64,000 nucleotides of DNA from the NCBI GenBank assembly GCA_016756855.1, contig JAESPD010000002.1:62001-126000 (forward strand), given 5' to 3'. The notes beneath the pieces were generated by a model. The model was given only the letters and a program-made list of their open reading frames with translations. It did no database searches and was not told where the DNA came from. Shown piece after piece: positions 1-9,202 of the stretch. This DNA comes from a gamma proteobacterium endosymbiont of Lamellibrachia anaximandri (lineage in GTDB: Bacteria > Pseudomonadota > Gammaproteobacteria > Chromatiales > Chromatiaceae). The position numbers and the translations under genes are program-made. Numbering within the stretch: position 1 is the first letter of the stretch; every line of letters begins with the position of its first letter.

Positions 1-129
1 GCAGCCCTTGATGAGAAGGACGCCGACACACTGCTGCGCATGGTCGATATGCTCGAAGACCTGGACGACGTGCAGAACGTCTACACCAATGCCGAAATCG
101 CCGACGAAATTCTGGAAGCCCTAGGCTGA
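1..129 (+). CDS. yebC: YebC/PmpR family regulator, C-terminal end (partial)
   Basis: Only the last 42 codons are in the window; the 5' part lies to the left. The visible tail ([12 protein letters not shown] followed by an acidic end) matches the C-terminus of the YebC/TACO1 family, cytoplasmic proteins known as transcriptional regulators and, more recently, as helpers of translation through proline stretches. The stop codon TGA is directly followed by the ruvC start codon with no gap, so the two genes are almost certainly co-transcribed; yebC-ruvC adjacency is standard in gammaproteobacteria. Identification rests on a short tail plus context. Confidence 0.85.
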   Translation, partial: AALDEKDADTLLRMVDMLEDLDDVQNVYTNAEIADEILEALG

Positions 130-630
130 ATGGTTCGCATCATAGGCATCGACCCCGGCTCAAGGGTGACTGGTTTTGGCATTATCGACAGTGATGGCAT
201 CAGTGCCACCCACGTCGCCCACGGCACACTTCGCCTCAAAGGGAAGGAGCTTCCTCCCCGGCTGGGTCAGATATTTGCTGAGATCAGTGAAGTAATTGAA
301 TCCTATCGCCCTGAGGTGATGGCTGTAGAGCAGGTTTTCGTATCGAAAAACCCCTCATCCGCTCTGAAACTGGGTCACGCGAGAGGCGCTGCGATCTGTG
401 CCGGCGTGAGCCGGGGGCTGGCAGTGGCCGAATACACCCCACGTAGTATCAAGAAGGCGGTGGTGGGAACCGGCTCTGCTGAGAAGGAGCAGGTTCAGCA
501 CATGGTAAAACTCATCCTCAAGCTGGTCGAAAAACCGCAGGAAGATGCTGCGGATGCGCTGGCCGTGGCGCTGAGCCACGCCAATACGAACACCACACTT
601 GGCCGTCTGGCCGCAGGACGGACAAGATGA
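130..630 (+). CDS. ruvC: Holliday junction resolvase RuvC
   Basis: Endonuclease that cuts four-way junctions at the end of homologous recombination, acting with RuvAB. The 166-residue protein has the usual family length (E. coli about 173). The four acidic catalytic residues can be placed: D8 in IGIDPG, E67 in AVEQVF, and D139 and D142 in the EDAADAL stretch. The ATG abuts the yebC stop, and the 3' end overlaps ruvA by 4 bp (ATGA), indicating translational coupling in a ruvC-ruvA-ruvB operon. Nothing unusual. Confidence 0.97.
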   Translation: MVRIIGIDPGSRVTGFGIIDSDGISATHVAHGTLRLKGKELPPRLGQIFAEISEVIESYRPEVMAVEQVFVSKNPSSALKLGHARGAAICAGVSRGLAVAEYTPRSIKKAVVGTGSAEKEQVQHMVKLILKLVEKPQEDAADALAVALSHANTNTTLGRLAAGRTR

Positions 631-1235
631 TCGGTCGTTTGCGTGGAGAGATAGCCGAAAAGCAGGCCCCTCACCTGTTGCTGGATGTGAATGGGGTCGG
701 GTACGAACTTGAAGCACCTATGTCCACCTTCTTCAATCTGCCGGATGTTGGCGCCAACATCACACTCCACACCCATCTTGCGATTCGTGACGATGCTCAT
801 GTGCTTTATGGCTTCGCCAGTGAGGGGGAGCGCGCCCTGTTCCGCAGCCTGCTCAAGGTCAATGGAGTGGGGGCGAAGATGGCACTCGGCATCCTCTCAG
901 GTATGACAGCTGATGAGTTCAGCAGCAGTGTGCAGAACGAAGATGTCGCTTCGCTGGTACGGCTGCCCGGTATCGGCAAGAAGACTGCAGAGCGGCTGAT
1001 TGTCGAGATGCGCGACCGTCTGACAAAATTGGGTATTTCACCCTCTGCAATAGGCGCTGCAGGAACAGTTGCCGGTCGTCCCCAGACATCTGTCTCCGAT
1101 GCGGTGGCAGCACTGGTGGCGCTGGGTTACAAACCACTGGATGCCGGGCGCATGGTCAAGGCTGTGGAAGGTGAGGGACTCGAAAGCGAGGCGCTGATCC
1201 GCCTTGCATTGCAGTGTGCGGCAAAGAAAGGGTAG
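627..1235 (+). CDS. ruvA: Holliday junction branch migration protein RuvA
   Basis: Junction-binding subunit that forms tetramers and loads RuvB hexamers. The 202 residues fit the family: N-terminal OB fold (MIGRLRGEI...), helix-hairpin-helix segments near residues 70-85 (KVNGVGAKMAL) and 108-125 (LPGIGKKTAERL), and a small C-terminal domain with DAVAALVALGYK that contacts RuvB. It starts inside the ruvC stop (ATGA) and ends 6 bp before ruvB. Confidence 0.97.
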   Translation: MIGRLRGEIAEKQAPHLLLDVNGVGYELEAPMSTFFNLPDVGANITLHTHLAIRDDAHVLYGFASEGERALFRSLLKVNGVGAKMALGILSGMTADEFSSSVQNEDVASLVRLPGIGKKTAERLIVEMRDRLTKLGISPSAIGAAGTVAGRPQTSVSDAVAALVALGYKPLDAGRMVKAVEGEGLESEALIRLALQCAAKKG

Positions 1236-1241
1236 ATAACA

Positions 1242-2288
1242 GTGGATGGGGAAAACAGACTGATCGACGGCGAGGTAGTCGGTGACGATGCCACCATCGA
1301 CCGCGCAATTCGACCGGAACGACTGAAGGACTATGTCGGGCAGCCCGCTGTGCTGGAACAGATGGAGATATTCATTCCAGCCGCTAAGGGACGCAACGAG
1401 GCGCTCGACCACGTCTTGATCTTCGGCCCCCCAGGACTGGGCAAGACCACATTGGCCCATATCATCGCCAACGAGATGGAGGTTAACCTGCGCCAGACCT
1501 CGGGGCCGGTACTGGAAAAGCCAGGTGACCTGGCGGCACTGCTGACCAATCTGGAACCCCACGACGTGCTCTTCGTGGATGAGATCCATCGCTTGAGTCC
1601 GGTGGTGGAGGAAGTGCTCTATCCCGCGTTGGAGGATTTTCAACTCGACATCATGATCGGCGAAGGACCGGCGGCGCGCTCCATCAAGCTTGATCTGCCA
1701 CCATTCACCCTGGTTGGCGCCACAACCCGCGCCGGGCTGCTGACTTCGCCCCTGCGGGACCGGTTCGGCATCGTGCAGCGTCTGGAGTTCTACAGTGCTG
1801 CTGATCTGGCCCACATAGTGGGCCGTTCTGCTGGTATCCTGAATATTGGTATCGATGATGCCGGTGCGGTGGAGATTGCCCGCCGTTCCCGGGGTACACC
1901 GCGTGTTGCCAACCGTCTGCTGCGCCGGGTGCGGGACTATGCACAGGTAAAGGGAGACGGGTATATTTCGGCCGATCTGGCGGATCGGGCACTGGGCATG
2001 CTTAAGGTGGACAGTAACGGTTTCGACAACATGGATCGTCACCTTCTGCTGGCTGTGATCGAAAAGTTCGATGGCGGCCCCGTCGGAGTGGATAATCTGG
2101 CGGCTGCCATTGGCGAGGAGCGGGGTACCATCGAAGATGTGCTGGAACCTTATCTTATCCAACAGGGGTTTATGATGCGCACCCCCAGAGGACGGGTTGC
2201 CACCCAGGCTGCCTATCTCCATTTTGGTCTATCACCAAAAGAGGGGGAGGTGATGCCCGGTCGTGAGGACCTGTTTGGCAAATCGTGA
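1242..2288 (+). CDS. ruvB: Holliday junction DNA helicase RuvB
   Basis: AAA+ motor that drives branch migration with RuvA. The 348-residue protein has Walker [10 protein letters not shown] (62-70), Walker B with D113-E114 in FVDEIH, sensor motif GATTRAG, the arginine-finger region SPLRDRFG, and a C-terminal winged helix ending near GRVATQAAY. The start is GTG, 6 bp after the ruvA stop. It closes the ruvCAB block; a gap of about 100 bp with no clear terminator precedes ybgC. Confidence 0.97.
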   Translation: MDGENRLIDGEVVGDDATIDRAIRPERLKDYVGQPAVLEQMEIFIPAAKGRNEALDHVLIFGPPGLGKTTLAHIIANEMEVNLRQTSGPVLEKPGDLAALLTNLEPHDVLFVDEIHRLSPVVEEVLYPALEDFQLDIMIGEGPAARSIKLDLPPFTLVGATTRAGLLTSPLRDRFGIVQRLEFYSAADLAHIVGRSAGILNIGIDDAGAVEIARRSRGTPRVANRLLRRVRDYAQVKGDGYISADLADRALGMLKVDSNGFDNMDRHLLLAVIEKFDGGPVGVDNLAAAIGEERGTIEDVLEPYLIQQGFMMRTPRGRVATQAAYLHFGLSPKEGEVMPGREDLFGKS

Positions 2289-2389
2289 GCCGACCTGATG
2301 ATTGCGGGGAACTAGATGAACCCTTCGTACTCAATATAGACGAACAATGGTAGGGGCAGCTCCTACGAAAAGAAGGAACAGATAGCAGC

Positions 2390-2800
2390 GTGAAAGAGTT
2401 TCTCTGGCCTGTCAGGGTCTACTACGAAGACACCGACTCCGGGGGCGTGGTCTATTACGCCAACTACCTGAAGTTTATGGAACGAACCCGTACCGAGTGG
2501 CTGCGCAGCCTCGGTTTCGAGCAGGATCGGATGTTGCAGCAGGATGGGGTCATCTTCGCGGTCAGCAAGGTTGAAGTCAGCTATCATCGGCCTGCAGGAT
2601 TCAACGATGCGCTGGAGGTCAGTGCGCAGATAGCGCGCAGGGGCCGGGTCAGTCTGACCTTTTATCAGGAAGTCAGGCGTCCATCAGATAACGCACTATT
2701 GGTCAGTGGACGGATAAAGGTGGCCTGCGTGGATGCGTCCCGAATGCGTCCTGCTCCGATTCCGGAGGATTTATTCAAGGAGATAGGGGATGTCGAGTGA
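2390..2800 (+). CDS. ybgC: Tol-Pal system acyl-CoA thioesterase YbgC
   Basis: Hot-dog fold thioesterase, cytoplasmic, encoded at the head of tol-pal operons and proposed to act on acyl-CoA or acyl-ACP in phospholipid metabolism. The 136-residue protein carries the family signature YYEDTDSGGVVYYANY with the catalytic Asp of the DTD triplet at residue 16, and FMERTRTEWLR. The start is GTG at 2390; no better in-frame ATG exists upstream. The 3' end overlaps tolQ by 11 bp, showing operon linkage. Confidence 0.95.
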   Translation: MKEFLWPVRVYYEDTDSGGVVYYANYLKFMERTRTEWLRSLGFEQDRMLQQDGVIFAVSKVEVSYHRPAGFNDALEVSAQIARRGRVSLTFYQEVRRPSDNALLVSGRIKVACVDASRMRPAPIPEDLFKEIGDVE

Positions 2801-3464
2801 TCTCTCTTACGCACAGCTGATATTAAATGCCAGTCCGGTTGTTCAGTTCGTTATCGCAGTACTGATCTTCGCTTCCATCAGCTCCTGGACCATGATCTTT
2901 GACCGGGCCAGGGTGTTGCGCCGCGCCAAACGGGCTGCGGAGGATTTCGAGGAACGATTCTGGTCGGGGGGTGACTTGGGAGAACTCTACCGCCAGATTG
3001 AACGGGAAGGCACGGGGCAATCCGGCATGGCGGCGATTTTCCGCGCTGGTTTTCGTGAATTTGCCCGTTTGCGGACAAAAGAGCAGATTGAGCCGATGGC
3101 GGTTGTTCAAGGGGCGCAGCGCTCCATGCGCGTGGCCCTGAGTCGCGAACTGGATGATCTGGAGCTCCATCTGTCAATGCTTGCCACCGTTGGTTCGACC
3201 AGCCCCTATGTCGGGCTCTTCGGAACCGTGTGGGGCATCATGAACTCCTTTCATGCGCTGGGAAATGTGAAACAGGCGACGCTTGCCCTGGTCGCACCCG
3301 GTATTGCCGAGGCCCTGATCGCCACCGCAATGGGCCTTTTTGCCGCAATCCCGGCCGTGGTCGCCTATAACCGCTACTCCAATGAAGTGGAGCGGCTCAA
3401 CAATCGCTATGACGATTTTCTGGAAGAGTTCTCCACCATTCTGCAACGGCAGGCACATGGCTAG
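2790..3464 (+). CDS. tolQ: Tol-Pal proton-channel subunit TolQ
   Basis: Inner-membrane MotA/ExbB-type protein that with TolR forms the proton-driven motor energising TolA during cell division and outer-membrane constriction. The 224-residue sequence shows one N-terminal membrane segment (about 13-33) and two more near 130-155 and 165-195, the latter containing APGIAEALIATAMGLFAAIPAV typical of the family. It overlaps ybgC and is separated from tolR by about 100 bp that hold a strong inverted repeat, an unusual gap for this operon. Confidence 0.96.
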   Translation: MSSDLSYAQLILNASPVVQFVIAVLIFASISSWTMIFDRARVLRRAKRAAEDFEERFWSGGDLGELYRQIEREGTGQSGMAAIFRAGFREFARLRTKEQIEPMAVVQGAQRSMRVALSRELDDLELHLSMLATVGSTSPYVGLFGTVWGIMNSFHALGNVKQATLALVAPGIAEALIATAMGLFAAIPAVVAYNRYSNEVERLNNRYDDFLEEFSTILQRQAHG

Positions 3465-3468
3465 ACAA

Positions 3469-3543
3469 GGCCGAGGGCCAAGGCCCGGGGACCAAGGTTT
3501 GGTTGTGGGATTTTCCCTGGCCCTCGGCCCTTGGCCCTCGGCC
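3469..3543. repeat. GC-rich inverted repeat between tolQ and tolR
   Basis: Arms GGCCGAGGGCCAAGGCC (3469-3485) and its complement, with one inserted base, at 3526-3543; the right side also holds a direct doubling of GGCCCTCGGCCC. It can fold into a strong hairpin in the mRNA just before the tolR ribosome-binding region. No T-tract follows, so it is not a classic terminator. It also creates an in-frame TTG at 3531 that I reject as the tolR start. Confidence 0.75.
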
Positions 3544-3563
3544 CTGTCTCTGCAGGTGGCAAG

Positions 3564-3989
3564 ATGAGTCGACAAAGGCAGCGTCGCCGTCCCATGTCAG
3601 AGATAAATGTCGTTCCCTATATCGATGTGATGCTGGTGCTGTTGGTGATCTTCATGGTGACCGCGCCCCTACTGACACAGGGCGTAAAGGTGGAGTTGCC
3701 CCAGGGGGATGCGGAACCGATACCTGCCGAGTCGGATGATCCGGTAGTGGTCACGGTCAATCGCGACGGAGAGTTTTTCGTCGATATCGGTGCCGACAAG
3801 GGAAATCCGGTGGATGCTGAGACACTGGTGGCACGGGTTCGGGCGGTACTCAAATATAAGCCGAAAACACCAATTTTGGTGCGTGGAGATGCCGGTGTTG
3901 AATATGGCCGCGTTGTGGAAGCGATGGTGCTGGTACAGGCTGGTGGTGCCTCAAGTGTCGGCCTGATAACCGAGCCGCCGGAGCACTGA
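3564..3989 (+). CDS. tolR: Tol-Pal proton-channel subunit TolR
   Basis: ExbD/TolR-type protein with one N-terminal membrane segment and a periplasmic domain that contacts peptidoglycan. From the ATG at 3564 it has 141 residues, matching the E. coli length of 142; an upstream in-frame TTG lies inside the GC-rich inverted repeat and would add 11 residues that do not look like TolR. The channel aspartate is D21 in PYIDVMLVLLVIF. It follows tolQ after an unusually long gap and is 4 bp before tolA. Confidence 0.95.
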   Translation: MSRQRQRRRPMSEINVVPYIDVMLVLLVIFMVTAPLLTQGVKVELPQGDAEPIPAESDDPVVVTVNRDGEFFVDIGADKGNPVDAETLVARVRAVLKYKPKTPILVRGDAGVEYGRVVEAMVLVQAGGASSVGLITEPPEH

Positions 3990-3993
3990 ATCG

Positions 3994-4911
3994 ATGTTCA
4001 GTGTAGTACGGCGCAATCCCATTTCGATCATTCTGGCGGTGATCCTGCATCTTCTGATCGGCTTTTTTCTGCTGTTTGGCATGGAGTGGTCACCTGCGCC
4101 TGAATTGCCCAAGGCCCAGGCGCCGATCGTTCAGGCACGGGTGGTGGATGCATCGAAAGTCGAAGCTGAACTGAAGAAGATCAAACAGGCGGAAGAGAAG
4201 AAAAAATCAGCCAAATCGGCGGCACTGCGCAAAGAGGAGACGCGTCTGGCTGAGATCAAGCGCAAGCAGGCAGCGGAGAAGAAACGGCTTCTGACGCTGG
4301 AGAAAAAGCGTAAGACCAGAGAGAAAGAAGAGGCCAAGCGCAAGGCGACTGCAAAAAAGAGGCAGGAAGCTAAAAAACGGAAACAGGCGAAACTGAAAAA
4401 AGAGCAGGCGGCACTGGCGGAAAAACGCAAGACAGAGGCAAAACGTAAAGCGGCTGAGAAGAAAAAACGCGAGCAGGCGGAAGCGAAACGCAAAGCAGCT
4501 GAGAAGAAGAAACAGGCGAAGTTAGAAGCCAAACGCAAGGCCGAGGCAAAGCGTAAAGCCGCGATTGCGGCCCAGCAGGCTCGCGAGCAGGAGCTGCGGG
4601 CCCAGCTTGCTGCGGAACAAAACTCCAGGGAAATCAGTCGCTTTGAGATCGCCATTCGTCAGCAGATAGAGCGCAACTGGCTACAGCCGCCGAATAGTGC
4701 TGAAGGACTCTCCTGCACCGTGCGTGTTCGACTGATTCCCGGTGGCGATGTGATGCCTGGCAGTGTCAGAATCATAGAAAGCAGCGGTAATTCTGCTTTT
4801 GATCGCTCAGTGGAGACCGCTGTCTATAAGGCTGCGCCGCTACCGGTACCCAGCGGCGGCCTGTTTGATTCATTTCGTGATCTGAGGCTGGAGTTCAGGC
4901 CCGGGAAGTAG
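3994..4911 (+). CDS. tolA: Cell-envelope integrity protein TolA
   Basis: Links the TolQR motor to TolB/Pal across the periplasm. The 305-residue protein has an N-terminal membrane helix (about 12-30), a long Lys/Ala/Glu/Arg coiled region (about 55-205) built of AKRKAAEKKK-type units, and a C-terminal globular domain (about 215-305) with RQQIERNW, the TolA/TonB_C type entry. The repetitive middle section is normal for TolA. It lies 4 bp after tolR. Confidence 0.95.
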   Translation: MFSVVRRNPISIILAVILHLLIGFFLLFGMEWSPAPELPKAQAPIVQARVVDASKVEAELKKIKQAEEKKKSAKSAALRKEETRLAEIKRKQAAEKKRLLTLEKKRKTREKEEAKRKATAKKRQEAKKRKQAKLKKEQAALAEKRKTEAKRKAAEKKKREQAEAKRKAAEKKKQAKLEAKRKAEAKRKAAIAAQQAREQELRAQLAAEQNSREISRFEIAIRQQIERNWLQPPNSAEGLSCTVRVRLIPGGDVMPGSVRIIESSGNSAFDRSVETAVYKAAPLPVPSGGLFDSFRDLRLEFRPGK

Positions 4912-5013
4912 ATCAGCCTGTTATGAGATGGAAATTCTTTGCGCTAGTCCGGAGAGTTGGCATACTCTGCGCAACCAACCACTGTTCATTTAGATTTTAT
5001 CGTTGATGGTTAT

Positions 5014-6312
5014 ATGAAATATCTATTGTTGATTCTTTTTTGGCCCCTCTCATGGCAACCGGCTGCAAATGCCGAATTGACCATTGAGATCACCGAGGGG
5101 GTGGAGGGCGCGCTTCCCATTGCTGTCGTGCCTTTTCGCTGGCAAGGCAAAACGCAAACCTCGCCCAGGGAGGACGTTTCGGCGATTATCCAGGCGGATC
5201 TGCACCGCAGTGGCCGTTTCAAGACGCTTCCTCGGAACGACATGCTCGCCAAGCCTGCGAGTGGCGACGAGGTTGAGTTCAAGGATTGGCGGGTACTGGG
5301 CGTGGAGAACCTGGTGGTTGGGCAGATTCAGCCCAACGGCAGCAAAGGCTTCATTATCCGCTTTCAGCTCTTCGATGTCTTTCGGGGCGAACAGCTGACT
5401 GGCTACAGCATCCCGACCACGGCGGGAAGCCTGCGCACCACCGCCCACCATATTGCCGATCTTATCTACGAACAGCTGATCGGTGTTCCTGGTGCGTTCG
5501 CCACTCGGGTTGCTTACATTACCTCCAAGACAGAAGGGGGGAACACCCAGGTAGATCTGCGGATTGCCGACGCGGATGGTTACAGTCCTGAGACCATCGT
5601 CAGCTCTGATGTACCGCTGATGTCCCCTGCCTGGTCGCCCGATGGCCGCAAAATCGCTTATGCCTCCTCCGAAAAAGGGAGTTGGGGAATCTATATTCAG
5701 GAGGTCTATACGGGGCGCCGTCAAAAAGTTACCGCCTTCAAGGGCATCAACAGCGCTCCTGCCTGGTCACCTGATGGGCGTAAACTGGCCATGACGCTCT
5801 CGAAGGACGGAAATCCCGACATCTTCGTGTTCGATATGACGACCCGCAAACTGCGCCCGATCACCCGCCACTATGCTATTGATACCGAACCTTCCTGGTC
5901 ACCGGATGGCCGTCATCTGGTCTTTACTTCAGACCGTGGTGGCAAACCGCAGATCTATCGGGTTCCCTCCTTTGGCGGTAAGGCTGAACGGGTCACATTT
6001 CAGAATGCCTATAACGCCAGAGCCTCCTACTCCCCTGACGGTAAATTGCTGACGCTGGTAACCCGCGAGGATGGACGCTATCGTATCGCGGTGCTTGATT
6101 TGGCATCTGGCGTCATGCAGGTGCTGAGCCGGGGCGATCTTGATGAATCTCCCAGTTTCGCACCGAACGGCAGCATGATAATTTACGCCACCAAAGCGGG
6201 GCGGCGCAGTGTGCTTGCTGCGGTCTCTGTCGACGGACGTGTGCGGCAGAAACTTGCGCTGCAGGAGGGTGATGTGCGAGAGCCTGTCTGGTCCCCCCTG
6301 CAAAAAAATTGA
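5014..6312 (+). CDS. tolB: Tol-Pal beta-propeller protein TolB
   Basis: Periplasmic partner of Pal and TolA. The ATG at 5014 is chosen because it gives a proper signal peptide (MKYLLLILFWPLSW..., cleavage near ANA|EL); an in-frame TTG at 4957 would add 19 hydrophilic residues ahead of it. The 432-residue product has an N-terminal alpha/beta domain (about 25-160) and then WSPDGRK-type repeats (for example near 208, 252, 295) forming the six-bladed propeller. It lies about 100 bp downstream of tolA. Confidence 0.95.
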   Translation: MKYLLLILFWPLSWQPAANAELTIEITEGVEGALPIAVVPFRWQGKTQTSPREDVSAIIQADLHRSGRFKTLPRNDMLAKPASGDEVEFKDWRVLGVENLVVGQIQPNGSKGFIIRFQLFDVFRGEQLTGYSIPTTAGSLRTTAHHIADLIYEQLIGVPGAFATRVAYITSKTEGGNTQVDLRIADADGYSPETIVSSDVPLMSPAWSPDGRKIAYASSEKGSWGIYIQEVYTGRRQKVTAFKGINSAPAWSPDGRKLAMTLSKDGNPDIFVFDMTTRKLRPITRHYAIDTEPSWSPDGRHLVFTSDRGGKPQIYRVPSFGGKAERVTFQNAYNARASYSPDGKLLTLVTREDGRYRIAVLDLASGVMQVLSRGDLDESPSFAPNGSMIIYATKAGRRSVLAAVSVDGRVRQKLALQEGDVREPVWSPLQKN

Positions 6313-6368
6313 ACTATTTGCCTGGCTTTTGATTTTTATTTCCAAGCCGGAAATCGAGGAGAAACAAA

Positions 6369-6926
6369 ATGTTTACAATCATGACCCGCTGGGTGCCCGT
6401 AACCCTCTGTCTGTTAATCTTTGCAGGTTGCTCCTCATCCCCTACAAAAGAGGGCGAGCAGGAGGGAGCCGAAGTCACCGAGCAGTCTACCGGCGGATCC
6501 GGTACCTATGAAGGAACGGAGGGAGCTGGAGCCACCACCAGTGCCGCCAGCGAGGCAGGTTCCTGGAGCGGTGATCCACTGGACGATCCCTATAGTCTCC
6601 TGGCGACCCGTATTCTCTACTTCGATTTTGACCAGAGCAGCATCGGCATGGATAACCGGGAGATAATTCGTGCCCACGCTGAGTATCTTGCAAGCAATCC
6701 TCATGTCAGTGTCAGACTGGAAGGCCATGCAGATGAACGCGGTACCCGCGAATACAATCTGGGTCTGGGGGAGCGCCGAGCCAATGCGGTGCGCAGTCTG
6801 CTGATGGCCGAGGGTGTTGCCGACAACCAGATCATCGTCATCAGCTATGGCGAAGAACGTCCGGCATCCATGATGAACAATGAAGAATCCTGGGCGCTGA
6901 ACCGACGCGTGGAACTGGTCTACTGA
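6369..6926 (+). CDS. pal: Peptidoglycan-associated lipoprotein Pal
   Basis: Outer-membrane lipoprotein that anchors the membrane to peptidoglycan. A signal peptide ends in a lipobox LIFAGC with the lipidated Cys at residue 21. A Gly/Ser/Glu-rich linker follows, then the OmpA-like domain (about 75-185) with YFDFDQSSI, GHADERGTREYN and LGERRANAV, which hold the diaminopimelate-binding Asp/Arg pair. A GAGGAG-type ribosome site lies before the ATG. Followed 1 bp later by cpoB. Confidence 0.96.
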   Translation: MFTIMTRWVPVTLCLLIFAGCSSSPTKEGEQEGAEVTEQSTGGSGTYEGTEGAGATTSAASEAGSWSGDPLDDPYSLLATRILYFDFDQSSIGMDNREIIRAHAEYLASNPHVSVRLEGHADERGTREYNLGLGERRANAVRSLLMAEGVADNQIIVISYGEERPASMMNNEESWALNRRVELVY

Positions 6927-6927
6927 G

Positions 6928-7764
6928 ATGAAGAAGCTTTCTTTGGCACTGGCTATGGCAGTGGCGCTGCTGAGCGCACAAGCTGTTTCAGCTGAAAAAA
7001 AACCTGTAACGACCGGGAGCCCCAATCTGGAACAGCGCCTTGGGCGGCTGGAACGGATCCTGCGGAACCAGAGTCTGGCAGATATCATCCTCCAGCTGCA
7101 GCAGTTACAGCAGGAGGTACAACAATTGCGTGGCGAGGTGGAGTTACAAAAGCATTCGATGGATGCCATGAGTCGCCGCCAGCGCGATCTCTATCTCGAT
7201 ATTGACCAGCGACTCTCCCGCATGAGTCGTTCGACTGCTGCCTCCAGTGCTCCGGCGCCGGTTGTCGACCTGACGGGAAGTGGCGCAGCAGCCGCAAAAC
7301 AGAGTGTGCCGACTGCTGAAAAAACAAGTGGCGTAAAACCGACTGCGGCAGTGACACCGACAGTCGCAATCGACGCTAAAAAAGAGTCAGCAGCCTATCA
7401 GAAGGCGTTCAACCTGCTGAAGCAAGGACGATATAAGGAGTCGATTGTCGCCTTTCGTTCGTTTCTCAAGAAGTTTCCCGGTGGCAGCTATGAGGACAAC
7501 GCCCAGTACTGGTTGGGTGAGGCAAGTTACGTCAGTCGTGATTTCGACACTGCCTTGAGTGAATTCACAAAGGTGATTGAACACTATCCCGACAGCGCCA
7601 AGGTCCCGGGGGCCATGCTCAAGAGTGGTTATATACACTATGAGAAGCGTGCCTGGACAACGGCGCGGGATCTGTTCGAGCGGTTGAAGACGCAGTATTC
7701 AGGTACAACCGAGGCGCGCCTTGCAACAAACCGTCTGGATCGAATGTTCAAAGAGGGCCATTGA
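6928..7764 (+). CDS. cpoB: Cell division coordinator CpoB (YbgF)
   Basis: Periplasmic protein that couples Tol action to peptidoglycan synthesis at the septum. The 278-residue sequence has a signal peptide (first 22 residues, AVSA end), a coiled-coil trimerisation region (about 30-95, Leu/Gln-rich), a low-complexity Ala/Thr linker, and a C-terminal TPR block (about 155-275) with YQKAFNLLKQGRYKESIVAF and AQYWLGEASY. Its stop codon overlaps the queE start as TGATG, joining the tol operon to the queuosine genes. Confidence 0.94.
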   Translation: MKKLSLALAMAVALLSAQAVSAEKKPVTTGSPNLEQRLGRLERILRNQSLADIILQLQQLQQEVQQLRGEVELQKHSMDAMSRRQRDLYLDIDQRLSRMSRSTAASSAPAPVVDLTGSGAAAAKQSVPTAEKTSGVKPTAAVTPTVAIDAKKESAAYQKAFNLLKQGRYKESIVAFRSFLKKFPGGSYEDNAQYWLGEASYVSRDFDTALSEFTKVIEHYPDSAKVPGAMLKSGYIHYEKRAWTTARDLFERLKTQYSGTTEARLATNRLDRMFKEGH

Positions 7765-8420
7765 TGGCCACAGCAGCATCGTCACGGCTGCGCATTACCG
7801 AGATCTTCCACTCTCTGCAGGGCGAAAGTCGCAGCAGTGGCTTTCCCACCGTCTTTATCCGGCTTACCGGTTGTCCGCTTCGCTGCAGCTATTGCGATAC
7901 GGAATATACCTTCACGGGTGGAGAGTGGTGGGATCTTCCCGCGATTCTTTCTGAAGTCGAAGCCTATCACCCCCGTTATGTCTGCGTGACCGGCGGAGAG
8001 CCGTTGGCACAAAAGGGGGTTTTGCCACTACTGACAGCGCTCTGTGATACCGGATATCAGGTATCACTCGAGACCAGTGGCGCGCTCGATATCACCCAGG
8101 TGGACAGGCGCGTCTCCAGGATAGTGGATATCAAGACTCCAGGTTCCGCTGAAGCAGCGAAAAACAACTATGCAAATATTGATCATCTTACAGCCAATGA
8201 CCAGATGAAATTCGTCATCTGTGATGAAGCAGACTATCGATGGAGTTGCGAACAACTCGTAAAGTATGCGCTGACTGAACGCTGCGAAGTGCTCTTCTCG
8301 CCGGTACACGGCAGGCAGGACGCAGTCGCGCTGGCTGAGTGGATTCTGCGTGACAGATTGACTGTCCGCTTCCAACTGCAACTGCATAAAATTCTATGGG
8401 GCGAGCAGCCGGGATGCTAA
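7764..8420 (+). CDS. queE: 7-carboxy-7-deazaguanine synthase QueE
   Basis: Radical SAM enzyme that contracts 6-carboxytetrahydropterin to 7-carboxy-7-deazaguanine in queuosine synthesis. The cluster motif CxxxCxxC is at C37, C41 and C44 ([15 protein letters not shown]). ATG at 7764 is used rather than the TTG one codon earlier; it forms a TGATG overlap with cpoB. The length of 218 residues fits the family. The tol-pal-cpoB-queE-queC order is common in gammaproteobacteria. Confidence 0.95.
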   Translation: MATAASSRLRITEIFHSLQGESRSSGFPTVFIRLTGCPLRCSYCDTEYTFTGGEWWDLPAILSEVEAYHPRYVCVTGGEPLAQKGVLPLLTALCDTGYQVSLETSGALDITQVDRRVSRIVDIKTPGSAEAAKNNYANIDHLTANDQMKFVICDEADYRWSCEQLVKYALTERCEVLFSPVHGRQDAVALAEWILRDRLTVRFQLQLHKILWGEQPGC

Positions 8421-9094
8421 AGGCAAAGAAGGCTGTTATTTTACTTTCAGGCGGACTAGATTCCGCCACTGTTCTTGCCATCGCTCAGCAGCAGGGCTAT
8501 ACCTGCCATGCATTGAGTATGGAGTATGGACAGCGGCATATGGCGGAGTTGGGCGCGGCAAGACGGGTGGCGCAATCGATGGATGCCGCCGAACACAAAA
8601 TGGTTCGCATCGGTTTGGAAACGATTGGAGGCTCAGCGCTCACTGACAGTGCCATCCCGGTGCCGGATCATGCGCAGGAGGGTATACCCGTCACCTATGT
8701 GCCTGCCCGCAATACAGTGTTTCTCTCCCTGGCGCTGGGTTGGGCTGAAGTGCTGGGTGCACAGGATATCTTTATCGGCGTCAATGCGGTCGACTACTCC
8801 GGCTACCCGGATTGTCGACCGGAATTTATTCACTCATTCGAAAAACTCGCAAATCTTGCCACAAAAGCGGGGGTTGAGGGAGAGCGGTTCAAGGTTCACA
8901 CGCCACTGATCGATATGAGCAAAGCAGAGATTATCTCCACCGGCATCCATCTTGGCGTGGACTATAGCCTTACGATCTCCTGCTATCAGGCAGATCCTGA
9001 GGGCCGGGCCTGTGGTGTTTGCGACTCATGCCGCCTGCGGGCCAAAGGATTTCAGGATGCGGCTATTGACGATCCGACATCTTATCGGCGCTGA
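8414..9094 (+). CDS. queC: 7-cyano-7-deazaguanine synthase QueC
   Basis: ATP-dependent enzyme converting 7-carboxy-7-deazaguanine to preQ0. The N-terminal PP-loop SGGLDS is near residue 12 and the zinc site is formed by Cys residues in [18 protein letters not shown] near the C-terminus. The start is taken at ATG 8414, overlapping the queE stop by 7 bp; an ATG at 8396 would add six residues. About 226 residues, normal for the family. Confidence 0.95.
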   Translation: MLKAKKAVILLSGGLDSATVLAIAQQQGYTCHALSMEYGQRHMAELGAARRVAQSMDAAEHKMVRIGLETIGGSALTDSAIPVPDHAQEGIPVTYVPARNTVFLSLALGWAEVLGAQDIFIGVNAVDYSGYPDCRPEFIHSFEKLANLATKAGVEGERFKVHTPLIDMSKAEIISTGIHLGVDYSLTISCYQADPEGRACGVCDSCRLRAKGFQDAAIDDPTSYRR

Positions 9095-9119
9095 ATACCG
9101 ACGTTTTCATGCGTCAAAA

Positions 9120-9140
9120 TAGCCGATAAAATATTGGCTA
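9120..9140. other. Small hairpin after queC
   Basis: Arms TAGCCGATA and TATTGGCTA pair with one G-T wobble around a 3-base loop, 25 bp after the queC stop. It lacks a T-tract, so a role as terminator of the tol-que transcript is only possible. Confidence 0.3.
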
Positions 9141-9202
9141 CCTAGAGTCCATCCAGATAGTCTTGGCGCTGAAAAAGCATTTATACACGTACCTTTATCG
9201 CT

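Noticed and set aside
1038..2222. Long antisense open frame opposite ruvB
   Set aside because: It is a mirror of the ruvB coding pattern; ruvB is certain and the antisense product has no recognisable features.
4131..4655. Ser/Ala/Phe-rich open frame opposite tolA
   Set aside because: Low-complexity mirror of the Lys/Ala repeats of TolA.
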